NCBI RefSeq assembly: GCF_040954645.1
Contig: NC_092810.1
Span: 75,894,660-75,958,659, forward strand
Reading direction: 5' to 3'
DNA: 64,000 nt
Source of the DNA: Diabrotica undecimpunctata
Taxonomy: Eukaryota; Arthropoda; Insecta; Coleoptera; Chrysomelidae
Shown: positions 45,308 through 56,672 of the stretch, one piece after another
Position numbering within the stretch: position 1 is the first letter of the stretch
Layout: the number at the start of each line of letters is the position of its first letter
Position numbers and translations under genes: made by a program
The notes under the pieces: model-generated
Seen by the model: only the letters and a program-made list of their open reading frames with translations
What the model was told of the DNA's origin: nothing
Database searches by the model: none

Positions 45308-45692
45308 GGGCTATTGATTATGTAGTTTAGAAAGGAACTACATTGTTAAACGTGTTTTATTATTTCATATGGTCAAGGGACCCCGAATGAAAAAACCACA
45401 TTAATAGGGGGCGTTTTTAAGAAATGGGTGAATTTGTCCCTATGCACTAGGGTACATTTGGGTGAATTCATTGCACTTTTTCTACATATACATTTACAGA
45501 AAAGTTGTTCAAAATTAAATTACCTATCAAAATGTCACCTTTTAAAGTTAAAATAATTTTTTTTGTTAAAAAAATATATTCAAAAACGAAGCAAAAAACA
45601 GGTACACACGCAGTTTCTTTGGATGCCCCACTTTTTTTCACGATTATAAAGATATAGCTTTATATAAAAACATTTATCCTTCCTCTTTAAAA
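45308..45692 (+). repeat. Left TIR of the RAG1-like element
   Basis: This arm is the imperfect inverse of 48887-49271, including the blocks GGGACCCCGAATGAAAAAACC and AATTTGTCCCTATG. Low complexity is not the cause of the match. Confidence 0.8.
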
Positions 45693-46936
45693 TGACATTT
45701 TTTAGAAGTCTTTAGCATTTATAGTATCCGAGATACGATTTTTCAAAGTTGGCCACTCACACCATTTTTGGGCCATTTTCACTATATTTTCGTAAAAATT
45801 ATTCTATGACTCTTTTCTACGCAGTTTTAATTATATGCAATGGTACATTAAATAGAAAGAAAAAATAATTACCTTTAAAATGGTCTGCTGCAGAAGGCTC
45901 TAGGGCTTATTTTAAGCAAGATACGGTTCTTCAAAATTTTCTACTTTTAACGATTTTTGCTATTTGCGGCAAAATATAAAAATTGAGTATGAAAGCTGTA
46001 CTTTCCATCTTTAACAATTTTAATTTTTGCCGATAGGATACTCTGATCAAAAGATGTCGAATGTTTACCATCGAATTAATACAAATTTTATTTAAAACGT
46101 AATCACAACGTATTCAATGTATCAACGTAAGTTGGATTTAAATTTTACTACAGTTGGCCGAATACTTTTATTTTTATATAGATTGGAATATAGGAGCAAG
46201 CCTTAAATCAGGCAAACAACATATATTAATAAATTGCTATAAGTTTCAAAATTCACTATATATTTCTTAAGTTTTATTATTAAATGTGTCTTGGTATATA
46301 TTTGTAAATGTTTTTAATTATTAATAACCATTAAATTTTACATAATTTAAAGTTTTGTATCGAAGTCGATACATTTTTGTATGTCAAAACTTTTTATTGA
46401 TGGACTATAATCGGAGATACCGCTTGTTACTAAAATTTTCTTTACACCAATATATTATTCTCATGAAAAACCATCAAAAAAACCTGCATCTTTTTGCCAC
46501 TTCGGCGAAATAGCCATTCTATTTCACCCAACAGCAATGATGCGAGACGGGACCGGTTTTCTCGCGCTCACACATGCACAGTGCGCATGCAGCATGCGCG
46601 AGTGGGAAAATTGGTTCCGTTTTACACAACACTGACAACCAAACAGTGCGTCACTTGTCATTCGAGGTTGTACATTCATACGAAAATATTTCTTGAGTGC
46701 AACTTATTGAATACAAATTTTGAATTGGATTTATTTTTGAATATTATTGTTTGAAAACTAATTGTAAATTAAAAATTAGTCATATCGACCTTAGTATTTA
46801 CCAAGCGAGAAATTATTAAACAATCATTCATGAAACCTGATATTGACGGTAGGGTTTCAGTAGCTGTAAATTAGGTACGTTTTGTCATACGCTAGGAATG
46901 CATATTTCTAATGTTAAAGACGATGAGCTGTAACAA
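45693..46936. other. Leader region of the RAG1-like element, no protein recognised
   Basis: This is AT-rich, with a GC-rich CpG-containing patch at about 46530-46680 that may be a promoter. The open frame at 46494-46754 across this patch matches no family I know. Confidence 0.4.
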
Positions 46937-48700
46937 TTGAGAACATATGTATTATCGGCACTTAATAGCAAGCATAAGGAGAAATGCAATGGGTTGAAAA
47001 AAACAAAGACAAAGTACGAGGCAAAATATAAAAACTGGCTAGACTCTGTTTTTATTATTTCTGACATTTCAATGAAAAATAATGCTTCTTCTACAGTTGC
47101 TGAGCAGACATCTATTTCATTACACGAGAAGTCTTATCCATTAAAAAGACTAGAAGTGACAACTAATAGTAAGATACATAACAACGATCTACTGAAATTT
47201 ATTATGGCATGCCGCCATGCAACAAGAATTTTAGGACACAAAAATATAGTTGCAGTTATTAAAGACATTTTAAAAGATCCCAAAGTTGCAAAAAAATGAT
47301 TTGTGTGCTAAGACTAGCAATTATTAAAACGACTCCTCTAAAAGGATTAACGTACTTGCTAGATCGAAATATGTCCAAAGACGATAACATTAGTAAGCGT
47401 TTGACCGTGTGGGCAAGAGGAGGGGATATTTTTCCAACGTATGCTGCAATTGCAACTGCAAAGGTGGAATGTAGATCGAAGTTTTTAAATGCTTAGCAAT
47501 CCTTTGCAATCTCTATTAAACCACACGGCACAAAGAATTGTAAAATTATAAAAAGATGTAATCATCGAGAGCATAGAAAATAGTAAAACGGCAGAACTTG
47601 AAGCTGTTTTTAATTTGTTTATGGGGATTTGATGGACGTGCTGAGCATTCAGCAGACAAACAACGGTATGTAGATATGAGCATGGGCAATATTAACGATA
47701 AAAATGTTTTTACTACTACGCTTATACCGTTACGTCTATCAACTTCCTTAAACATTATATTGTGGAATATTAGAGCCTCACAATCTACAAGATTTTGCCG
47801 CCCTATCAATATTCAATATGAATCAAAAGAACACGTCTTGAATTAAAAGCAATACATTGAAAAACAAATTGATAAACTGGAACTATTGAAAATTATTTTA
47901 GATAATTCAGACATTAGAATCCACTTTTCATTTGCGAACATTAAAATGTGAAATAGAAATCTTTTTACCTAATTCAAAGTCTCTGCAGTACGGAATTAGT
48001 CCTTTGCATTGTTGGATTCGATTTTTGGAGTGTTGTCTGCGTATCTCGTTTAGACTGAATATTAAAGTATGACAGATGAGAGAACAGGATGCCAAAAATG
48101 AATATGCGAGATGAAAGAAGAGGTCCAAGCGATTTTTTGGAATAAATTAGGATTTAAAATAAATAAGCCAAAAGTAGATGGAAGTAGTATGAGTAAGGAT
48201 GGTAACACTGTTCGAAAAGCATTTGAAGATCCAAAACTATTGTTTTCGGATTATCTTGGACTAGACTATACTTTTGTTTTTAATTTAAAAACCATTTTAA
48301 TTGCTTTGTATTGCAACTTTTCGTTAAATAGCATTCTTTTTAACAATCGCTTCCTCGACACGGCTAGAATTTACGTATCGCATTACTCAACGTATTCCTT
48401 GCCAACATTCGTCCATACGTTCTTATTCACGGCGCTCAGATAATTAAAAATAGCATATTGCCAGTAAGAGTGTTTGGTAAGAGGAATCTTCTGAAGCCCG
48501 GAATAAGCATACAAATCATATAAAAATGACCATTGTAGAAAACACAAATGTACAGGAAATCTACATGACATGTTTTGTAGATTAATGGACACATAAGATC
48601 CTATTGTATCTTCTAGTCTTCATTTGCGAATTTATAAAAATAAGATATTCCAACTTCCCACAGAAGTTCAAGATCTACTTCTTGTACCTGAAATAAATAC
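46937..48700 (+). pseudogene. Decayed RAG1-core/Transib-type transposase
   Basis: The plus-strand fragments follow the order expected for this family. 46937-47299 is a Lys-rich N-terminal part. 47296-47496 has IFPTYAAIATAKVECRS. 47598-47846 has LWGFDGRAEHSADKQ and STRFCRPINIQY, where the FDG aspartate is the first catalytic residue in RAG1 and Transib. About 47980-48060 has ISPLHCWIRFLECCLRI (second aspartate region; compare ALHCDIG in RAG1). 48150-48290 has KDGNTVRKAFEDP (compare NGNFARK in RAG1). 48400-48690 has VLIHGAQIIKNSILPV and LHLRIYKNKIFQLP. The third acidic residue region is not recognisable. Stops and frameshifts are frequent. Confidence 0.55.
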
Positions 48701-49308
48701 AAGATAAAATATGGATCATGACAAAAAGAAATAAGAAGACATGACTGAAATTCCAGAAATATTCTCATCATTACAAATGGACGAAGTTGTGTTGTCGAAG
48801 GAAGAAGGAGGAATAAAACGTAATTTCATAAAATATTAATAATTAAACAAAATTAAATTAAAATAATTTTTAACTTTCACCAAACGTCATTTTAAAGAAG
48901 AAGGATAATAGTTTTTTTCTGTAAAGCAATATCTATACCTATACTTTCGTGGAAACAATTTATGGGGTAAGAACGAAAAATCGTTTGCGATCCTGTTTTT
49001 TTGCTTTTTTTTAAATATATTTATGCCAAAAAAACATATTTATGCCATATTTTTGACTTTAAAAAATTTTTGAACAACTTTCTGTAGATGTATATGTACG
49101 AAAACTGCATGGAATTCACCCAAATGCACCATAGTTCATAGTGACAAATTCATCCATTTCTCAAAAACGCATCCCTTTAAACGGTAGTACTCCGCGGTTT
49201 TTTCATAATTGGGGGTCCATTGATTATATGAAACAATAAAACCCCTTTAACGTTGTAGTTCTTTTTAGCCCTATTTTTTTAAAGATAATTAATAGTCTAT
49301 ATTACCTC
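48701..49308. other. Right TIR and short spacer before the Polinton
   Basis: 48887-49271 is the right arm of the RAG1-like element. The 37 bases to 49308 end in TACCTC, the left copy of the Polinton target duplication. No gene is present. Confidence 0.8.
49303..49308. repeat. Polinton target-site duplication, left copy (TACCTC)
   Basis: TACCTC lies directly before AGTAGATAGAC. The same hexamer follows the right end at 63602-63607. Six-base duplications are the rule for Polinton/Maverick integrases. Confidence 0.95.
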
Positions 49309-50320
49309 AGTAGATAGACAGTGTTAGTTCTGGAGCAGAAGTGACCTGTCACTATAGGCCACGCCCCCCTAGTGACGTAGGAACGTCCCTCGTGTCTCAA
49401 GGCCTCGCCCCTTACAAATGGTGTCATAGGAACGTCCCATCGTGACGTTAGAACATATCCTCGACCAATGGCGGCACAGAAACGCCCCACTCGTGACGTT
49501 AGAACATATCCTCGGCCAATGGTGACATAGGATCGTCCCCTCGTGACGTTGGAACCTATCCTCGACCAATGGTGAATCAGAAACGCAACACTCGTGACGT
49601 TAGAACGTATCCTCGACCAATGGTGACACAAAAACACCCTACTCGTGACGTTGGGACGTATCTATGTCCAATAGCGGCATCATGACATCGAATTCAGTTC
49701 ATCCTCGTGTCTCAACGACCAATGGTGACTTAGGAACGCCCCCATTGGGTACGTGTGCATCGACGTTCAATGAGAACGATGTACATCGACCAATTGTGGA
49801 GGCGTATCACGAAAAGACACCCAAACGCCCCCCCATTCCCCAATAATAACGAAGATACGCCTCAACGTACACCAATGAGAACGACTGGTGGAGACGTTCC
49901 ACAATATTAACGAAAAGACACCCAAACGCCCCCCCCCCCATTCCCCCAAGAATAACGAAGATACGCCTCGACAAGCACCAATGGCGACAGCCGAAAAGAA
50001 GACGAATTGACAGCCGAAAAGAAAAAGACGAATTAACGTTGACAGACAAAGAGAAGAAGTGTGTAATTTTTAATCAACCTCGTATATATTTTATAGACGA
50101 TGATTAGAACTTTTAAATTTTCTCAATTTATATTTTACGAGTAACCTCGTATATATAATTAAAACCAGCGGATATGCATTTCCTTTTTCTCACACGGTCG
50201 CCGGAAACACGTGCAAAAATTGTTCAAGAATCAGCTTGTTAGTCATAGAATGATGCCACCGGACGTAATATGACGCGAAATATTGCGTATAATTATATAT
50301 GCAAGGTTAATCGGCGACAT
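49309..50320 (+). repeat. Polinton left TIR with 51-bp tandem units
   Basis: Inverse of about 62145-63601. It contains five tandem units of 50-51 bp beginning CGTGACGTT at 49441, 49492, 49542, 49593 and 49644, each with CCTCGACCAATGGTG-type sequence. It also has a C-run (49921-49947) within a second repeat unit (ACGAAAAGACACCCAAACGC at about 49809 and 49914). The inner part ends in CGGCGACATTCC. Confidence 0.9.
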
Positions 50321-51030
50321 TCCTTTTTAACATTTTCTCACAGTTCGGCGTTTTCACAGTCGAGAATATCTGGTGCAAGTGTAACAAGAATGAGCTTGCA
50401 GTTCTCGCAAATTTCCGGTCGAGTTACTTCATACCAGCCTGCCTATTTAATGAACGAATACATTTTGTACTTCCATTCTGCAGTCAACATTTGCGAAAGC
50501 AACAGTGGTCGTTTGTGCTACAAGAAGCTTAGTGGTAACGTGTTCGTTTTGTGTTTGTGCTACAAATAAAAATTAAAAAGTAAGTACTATTTTATATACT
50601 ATAGAGGGCTCGTATTTGATTTTATACACCATCATTCCAAGTTTGTCATATTGTTCATTTATTTCTGCATTATTTAAAACATGCAATATTATTTGTAAAC
50701 ATGTTTAATTTTCTCGTTTTTAAAATGGAACAGTGCATTCCACAAATAATAAAGTTTTTGTGGATTCAAAAATAGAGACATACAAAAAATGTTATAAAAT
50801 TTTGATTTTATACAACATCTGTTATCCATAATTTTTTCTAAGTTTGTCATATTGTTTATTAATTTCTGTATTATTTAAAACATGCAATATTATTTGTCAA
50901 TATGTTTAATTTTCTCGTTTTTAAAGTAGAACAGTGCATTTCACAGATAATAAAGTAAATGTTGATTAAAAAATAGAAGCACGCAAAAAAATATTTCGAT
51001 GGTAAATTAAGACAATTTATATTGTTGCAG
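50320..51030 (+). promoter_or_regulatory. Promoter region and 5' UTR intron upstream of PolB genes
   Basis: GTAAGTA at 50580 is a strong splice donor and ATTGTTGCAG ending at 51030 a strong acceptor directly followed by ATG. This predicts an intron of 451 bp in the leader. The putative first exon includes CATTCTGCAGTCAACATT at about 50473, which resembles an arthropod initiator. The open frame at 50270-50569 has no recognisable domain and probably is leader. Confidence 0.5.
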
Positions 51031-51201
51031 ATGGATCTAATAAAAATTAATGCATCATCTTTGGTTGCAGAACGCAAAGCAATAAAAAAATTGGTAGATT
51101 TGCCAATTGGGATACCCTTTCCAATTCACTCAGGAAAAGTGGTAAACACAAAATTTGGGGAAGTAGTTCCACTAGATTTAGGTACTGAAGTCGTGTTGTG
51201 A
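51031..51201 (+). pseudogene. N-terminal fragment of a Maverick-associated protein upstream of PolB
   Basis: The ATG right after the predicted splice acceptor starts a 56-residue frame (MDLIKINASSLVAERKAIKK, then LPIGIPFPIHSGKV). It stops at a TGA in a frame that appears to continue in another phase. The sequence resembles short proteins found before PolB in insect Mavericks, by memory of the pattern only. Function is unknown; the IPFPI...V...KFGEVVPLDL pattern suggests a small beta-barrel. Confidence 0.45.
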
Positions 51202-51284
51202 ATTATACACTGCGAGAAGCGATTATTTGGTTAAAACACATCAAGAGACATTTGACTTTGTTTACTTAAGCGATTCGGTGTGGT

Positions 51285-54200
51285 GACTTGGAATTAGCTA
51301 AGTTACGACAACTACAGACAACCGCAGGTCATTTAAAGACAATTACATTGGAAATTAAAAATTTCGGTCTTCGCGTGGGTGGCAATAAACATCGTAGAAT
51401 TAAATGGGAAGATGTAAATTCCGTATTTTCGAGTAGAGTCAGAACGGGTATAATTATTAATTTAGGACACAAATATTTAATGCAATTTTTCGGGGACTGT
51501 TATAAGTTATTTAAAGTTCGAGTTAAAAACATCTTAAAAAATTAAATATAAAATGTAATATGACATGATATGGAGAATTTATTAGAAAATCAAATCAAAC
51601 AGCATTTCAACACCAAAACTGCTGTCCTGGACGTAGGAAAGGACTTAGTTTTATGGTTTCATAGAAACGTAGTCGATAAATTAATGACCAAGCCATCAGA
51701 ATTTGAAGAAAAGGGATCAGGGTGGGCTTTGAAAAAAATAGTTTCTTTAGAAGTCAATATAAATAAATATGAAGTGGGAAATGGAGCTTCGTCGATCAGT
51801 AGACTACCAGAACCAATCCAAAAGAAGCATGCATGTATTAATATCAAAAACGATTATGAAGCATGCTTTTTTGGAGCATAGTTTCGGAGATTTATCCAGC
51901 TAAATGCAGTTCAGATCGTACTTCTTCATATCCACATTATGCGACTGTCTTAAATATCGATGGGCTAGAGACACCTATGAGTATGAAGGGTATTTCAAAA
52001 TTTGAAAAGTTAAATAACATTTCTGTAAACGTTTACGGGTTAGAAATGAATGTTGCTAAAGAGAGAACATTTTGCATAACAACACCGGTAAGGCTATGCA
52101 AAACCAAATTAACTAAACATGTAAATTTATTGATTGTGCAGGATAAATATTTTCCAAAATTGAATGACTACGAAGCACCTATGGCTCACGATGAATCTGT
52201 AAAAATTAAATATCATTATTGTATGATTAAAGATATGTCTCGACTCATGTCTAGTCAGTTGAGTAAGAATCGTAATAAAATTTTTTTATGTGACAGGTGT
52301 TTGAATTATTTTAGCAGTTTTGACAGATTTAACGATCATGCAAAATATTGTGAGAAAATCAATGAATGTAAAGTTTCGTTTCCATCATATCAAAATGTGG
52401 AATTTAAAAATCATATTGTATAAACAAATGACTCCTTTTGTCGTCTATGCTGATTTTGAGTCAATGTTGCACAAAGGTAAAAACAGTCCGTTAAAATGCA
52501 AAACAATTAAATATCAGCAGCATAAGGCCTTTATTGCAGGTTATTACGTAAAATGTTCTTACGATGAATCTCTGTCGTTTTACCGAAGTTAAGCAGATAA
52601 AGATTGCATGGAGTGGTTGGTCAAGGAAATGTCTGAGTTAGCGGCATTTGTGCAAGGAAAAATTAAAGCTATTGTACCTATGATTGCTACACCCAGTTTT
52701 AATGATGCATCTAATTGTCACATTTGCGAAAAAACGTTTTCAGATAAGGATGTAATTGTTCGTGATCATGATCATTTTACTGGAGATTTCAGAGGATTCG
52801 CACACCAAGTGTGCAATTTAAATTTCAAAAAACTTTTCGTTATCCCAATTTTTTTTCATAATCTCAGTGGTTACGATTCACATATGATGATTAGAGATCT
52901 AGCGAAAAAGGGTAGAATCAGCCTACTATCAATAAACAAAGAAAAGTATATTTCATTTACAATAAACGATTCCGAATCCAGCATAAGGCTGAGATTTGTT
53001 GATTCGCTGAGATTTTTAAATTCGTCATTGGACAAGTTGGCTGCCACATTACAACTTGAGGATTTAAGATATTTAGCTGGTGAATTTCCAAACGCGAGTA
53101 CCGAACAAATGGAATTATTGAAAAGAAAAGGCATATTTCCATACGAATATATTGATTCTTTCAATAAATTGAATGAAACACAACTATCATTAATTGATAA
53201 ACTTTACCACTCATTACCAGGTGAACACATCTCCAAAAATATGTATATGTATCATCATGCACAAACAGTTTGGCATTCGTTCGGTATTAAAAATATTTTG
53301 GAATATAGCATGTTGTACATGAAGACAGATATTATGTTACTGACATGCATCTTTTGAAAATTTTCGACAAAAATGTCGAGCTACATAAGGTCTTGATTCT
53401 GCTTAGTACTATACCATGCCAGGGTTTTCATGGGATGCAATGCTCAAGTATACAGGATGTAAACTTGAATTGCTGCGGGATATCGATAAAATCAAGTTTA
53501 TTGAGAAAGCTATCCGAGGTGGTATAAGTCAAGTAAGTAACCGATACTCTGAGGCTAATAACAAATACATGCATAATTATGATCCATTAAAGCCTAGTAA
53601 ATATAAAACGATGGAAAACATTAGGAAACGTCGCATAAATAAAGCTAGTAGCAAAATGGGATGGAAGATATGGTGCAAAAAATTTAATTGCTAGTCCACG
53701 ATTTCATAATAGAACAGTATTTGATGAAAATCTAATGGCGATCGAACTTAACAAAACAGAGCTTATTTTCAACAAAGCATTGTACATCGGCATGTCTATT
53801 TTAGATATATCCAAAGTATGTATGTACGATTTTCATTATAAGTTTATGTTGCCATATATGGGAGTTGAAAATTGTAAGCTGATGTATGTGGACACTGTCA
53901 ATTTTATATATGAAATAAAATGTGATGACATTTACAGAGATGTTATTAAAGCAAATTTATCTAAATTCGATACATTAGACTATTGTGAGAATAATATTTA
54001 TGAAATACCTCAAGTCAACCAAACAGTTCTCGGAATGATGAAAGATAAGACAAACGGTCGCAATATGACTCATTTTGTTGGACTTAGATCTAAAATGTAT
54101 TCGTTAAAGATCAGTACGACGGACGAGGATCGAAAGGCATTGTGAGATAAATACAAGAATAATATGGATGATGCAAATATTGAAAGAATTCTAAATAATA

Positions 54201-54457
54201 ATTTAGGTGTCACAAAAAAATCTAGGGGGTTAAATATTCAACGGTAAAACATGACATTAGTTTCGATGATTATCTTAAGTGTTTAAACGAATTTTCAACT
54301 AAAAGCGTCTCTCAATCAACGATTCGTTTCTACGCCCATGTTTACAATAACACAAGAAAAAATTGCATTAAGTCCGTACCATGATAAACGTTACTTGCAA
54401 CAAAATTCTCATGACACGTTACCTTGGGGTCATTATGAAACCACAATGATTGAGTAA
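51285..54457 (+). pseudogene. Polinton protein-primed DNA polymerase B, broken
   Basis: Pieces at 51288-51545, 51570-51881, 51863-52423, 52320-52592, 52608-53357, 53416-53694 and 53735-54145, then a tail ending LPWGHYETTMIE at 54457, follow the order of Polinton PolB. Exo I is in FVVYADFESM. A zinc/HNH-like insertion is CHICEKTF...RDHDHFTGDFRGFAHQVCN. Exo II is in FHNLSGYDSH. The region with polymerase motifs A and B is deleted, since DPLKPSKY is joined directly to KTMENIRKR. Motif C reads MYVDTVNF where the family has DTD, so a catalytic aspartate is lost. Protein-primed replication of the element would have been its role. Confidence 0.9.
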
Positions 54458-54750
54458 AACAATAAACAAATTAATAAATGAAAACATAGCCAACTTTTAC
54501 AATTTTCACTGTTAACTGAAAACCTATGTATTCAACACAATCTTGTAAAATAAATGCTGTAATTACATGTTTATTTTTAAATAAAAATAAATTAAATTAA
54601 AAAGTATTTTATTCCTGTAAAATAATAAAAGACAAGCGTTGAAAAAACGAATGTTTTTAATTGTTTTTTTTTTTCACTTTATCAAATAATTTTATAACCT
54701 TAATACGAATAGCAATAAAAGACATGTTTAGATACATACTATTTTATTTA
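54458..54750. other. AT-rich spacer between convergent Polinton genes
   Basis: AATAAA signals on both strands (for example near 54548 and 54713) fit 3' ends of PolB (plus) and of the minus-strand gene starting at 55478. No gene is seen. Confidence 0.5.
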
Positions 54751-55478
54751 TTAACAATTATCCAAATCATTTACAACTTTAATTTTATAATACCATATAA
54801 ATTCTCTCAAAGCTTGACTTAACAAAATATCTGGAGAAATTTCACAAAATGCAGATAAAGCTTCAAGCGGCCCATATAAACTAGTACTAGTATAAAAATT
54901 TTGTTGAAAGAAATATACAACGTTTCTATAATATAAAAAAAACTGCAAATTGTTTAATAATGATACACGATGAGACACTAAATCGATGTTTGCTCTCAGG
55001 ATCTGTCTTACATCATCTTCATTTAAATAAAATTCGATTCCATATTTCTTGATGTCACGAACTTTACATTTTCCAGTACCAGTTGTCTTAGTTTGCAGAA
55101 ATCGCCTCACTCAAATTCGATTGGATTATACTCATCGGCATAGGTCGGCAAAGGTGGTATGAAAAATGTATCCATAATTTTTATAAACATCTCAATTAGG
55201 GCGGTCCATTCGAATGGATTTAAACTTATTCTTGTAAATTTACCATGTTGACAAAAAATAATGGCTGGAGAAAACTGTCTGGCAGGAAATAGACCAATTT
55301 TTATGTGAAAACATTCCATTGGATAGGTAGTTTCCAATAAATAATATGGTTCATTCTTCGTAGCCTCTTCGAATCTTGCTAAAACTCTATTTAGTTCAGT
55401 ATCATAATCATTTTCTGATGAATCATCAATTACTACCATATCACTTGATGAACCATAACCACTATCTTGAGAACTCAT
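54751..55478 (-). pseudogene. Polinton protein of unknown function, one frameshift
   Basis: 55107-55478 (MSSQDSGYGSSSDMVVIDDS...) and 54751-55110 (RRFLQTKTTGTGKCKVRDI...) meet at GAGTGAGG. The second frame has no ATG at its start (only GTG), so they are probably one protein of about 240 residues broken by a small indel. The N-terminus is acidic and Ser-rich. The middle has PARQFSPAIIFCQHGKFTRISLNPFEWTALIE, a strand-rich pattern, and the C-terminus is helical. I do not recognise a family. Its position after integrase suggests an accessory Polinton gene. Confidence 0.6.
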
Positions 55479-55534
55479 ATTGATGAAATGACAGGAACAA
55501 CTGAGAGATAATCTAACTGTTATGTTTGCTATCC

Positions 55535-56419
55535 AATCCTAACCATTGAACGTACATCTTATTTCCGCGTCTGCGCAGTACTTTTTAAACTAAATAAATG
55601 TCAGGATTAGCCGTTTTTTGCAATTCTGCGTAGAATGCTCCTCTGATAAGCGCTCCAGTCATATCTTCAATCAAGTATGTTGTAGGATTCGTTATTTTAA
55701 TTTCAACTATTTTAAATAATTCAGTTGTTCAATTCGGCTTATATCCTTTATCAAAAACATGTTTACCTTTTACTAATACGAACTACATCACCAACTTTCA
55801 ATTTTTGTGGACCAGCGATTTTCAAGTGAGTGTAATATTTTCGTAAAATATCTTTTTCGTTGGATTTATTAACGTCAACAGGTCTAAGTCGAATTTTGCT
55901 ATATTTCGTGTTATTGTACTCTTCGGTGATTTGAGGTGAGATATCAATCCATTTGTAAGTACCATTAAGACTGAAATACTTGTAAAGTTTTTCCTTAAAT
56001 GTACGAATAAATCGTTCACAAATAGCTGCTTTTTTAACACTAAAGGTATTATAGTGATTAATACCATGCTTTTTCATGAGATTTTGAAACTTGGAATTGA
56101 AAAATTCTGTACCTTGGTCTGTCTGTAAATTTATCGGACATCGTTGAGTATGAGCACGAATGTCCGAAAATGTTCGAATAATTTCCTCCCCTGTTTTCAT
56201 CTTTAATGGTCGAGTCCACACAAACTTTGAAAAACAATTAATTACAACGAGAATCAGCTTGTGTTGTTTATTTTGATTAACATACGAACGCATTTCAGCA
56301 AGATTTATTTGCCATAAATCGTCTAATCCTTTGATGATTGTTCGACGACGAGGATAATTGTTTCGTGCTTGCTTATGTAGCTCGTTAACTAGTTGTATCT
56401 TCTCTTTGGAATATGCCAC
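55535..56419 (-). pseudogene. Polinton retroviral-type integrase with chromodomain, broken
   Basis: The open part (55763-56419) starts MAYSKEKIQLVNELHKQ and has LDDLWQINLAEM, where the family has an aspartate (ADL), so the first DDE residue is now Asn. It also has LQTDQGTEFFN (second D) and AICERFIRTFKEKLY (E). After VGDVVRISK a frameshift occurs, and the reading continues with HVFDKGYKPNWTTELFKI, NPTTYLIEDMTGALIRGAFY and then, past a stop, KVLRRRGNKMYVQWLGLD. That is the start of a chromodomain-like fold typical of Maverick integrases. The enzyme would have inserted the element and made the 6-bp duplication. Confidence 0.9.
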
Positions 56420-56616
56420 GTCTACCTTTTAACGCTTTAACTCTGTGGACTAAAGGGTGTAAATATGTGTTAAATACAGCAAGTGAGTCTTGTATTTCTT
56501 TTACTGCTGCAGATAAACGTTCATCCAGCTCGAACAAAGTCTTTGACAGATCTGATACTCTACCATCTAATAAAGATCTCATATCTGATTCGTTTCATCT
56601 TTTTTAGATCGGACAT
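56385..56616 (-). pseudogene. Small coiled-coil ORF before integrase
   Basis: The open frame 56385-56582 (MRSLLDGRVSDLSKTLFELDERLS...) has heptad spacing. A possible earlier ATG at 56616 (MSDLKK) is in another frame. It overlaps the integrase start by about 35 bp. It may be the last part of the coiled-coil gene at 56673-57160. No known family. Confidence 0.4.
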
Positions 56617-56672
56617 CTTCACTCTTTCAAACCTTTTTATCTTCTAACGCTTTAAGTCATTGTTTCTAGTCT

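Larger units (their letters stand above)
45308..49271 (+). mobile_element. DNA transposon with long TIRs and RAG1/Transib-like transposase
   Basis: Inverted repeats of about 390 bp bound the element: 45308-45692 begins GGGCTA and 48887-49271 ends TAGCCC. Long shared blocks include TGGGTGAATTC near 45465 mirrored by GAATTCACCCA near 49111, and TTTAAAATGAC mirrored by GTCATTTTAAA. Between them lie plus-strand fragments of one transposase. No clean target duplication is visible, and the ends lack the CACWATG start of known Transib elements, so the family is uncertain. Confidence 0.75.

Noticed and set aside
45308..45320. Clean target duplication for the RAG1-like element
   Set aside because: Flanks TTATTA and TATTTT do not form a convincing direct repeat; the end may be eroded.
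46494..46754. 86-residue ORF in the RAG1-like element leader
   Set aside because: No family, atypical Arg/His/Thr composition caused by a GC-rich patch; more likely promoter sequence.
49441..49700. CRISPR array (regular repeat spacing of 51 bp)
   Set aside because: Whole units are similar with no unique spacers, and the context is a eukaryotic transposon TIR.
49302..49949. ORFs in the left Polinton TIR (and the matching ones at 62534-63693)
   Set aside because: They follow the 51-bp tandem units in both arms and strands with repeats like HHWSRICSNVT; products of repeat translation, not genes.
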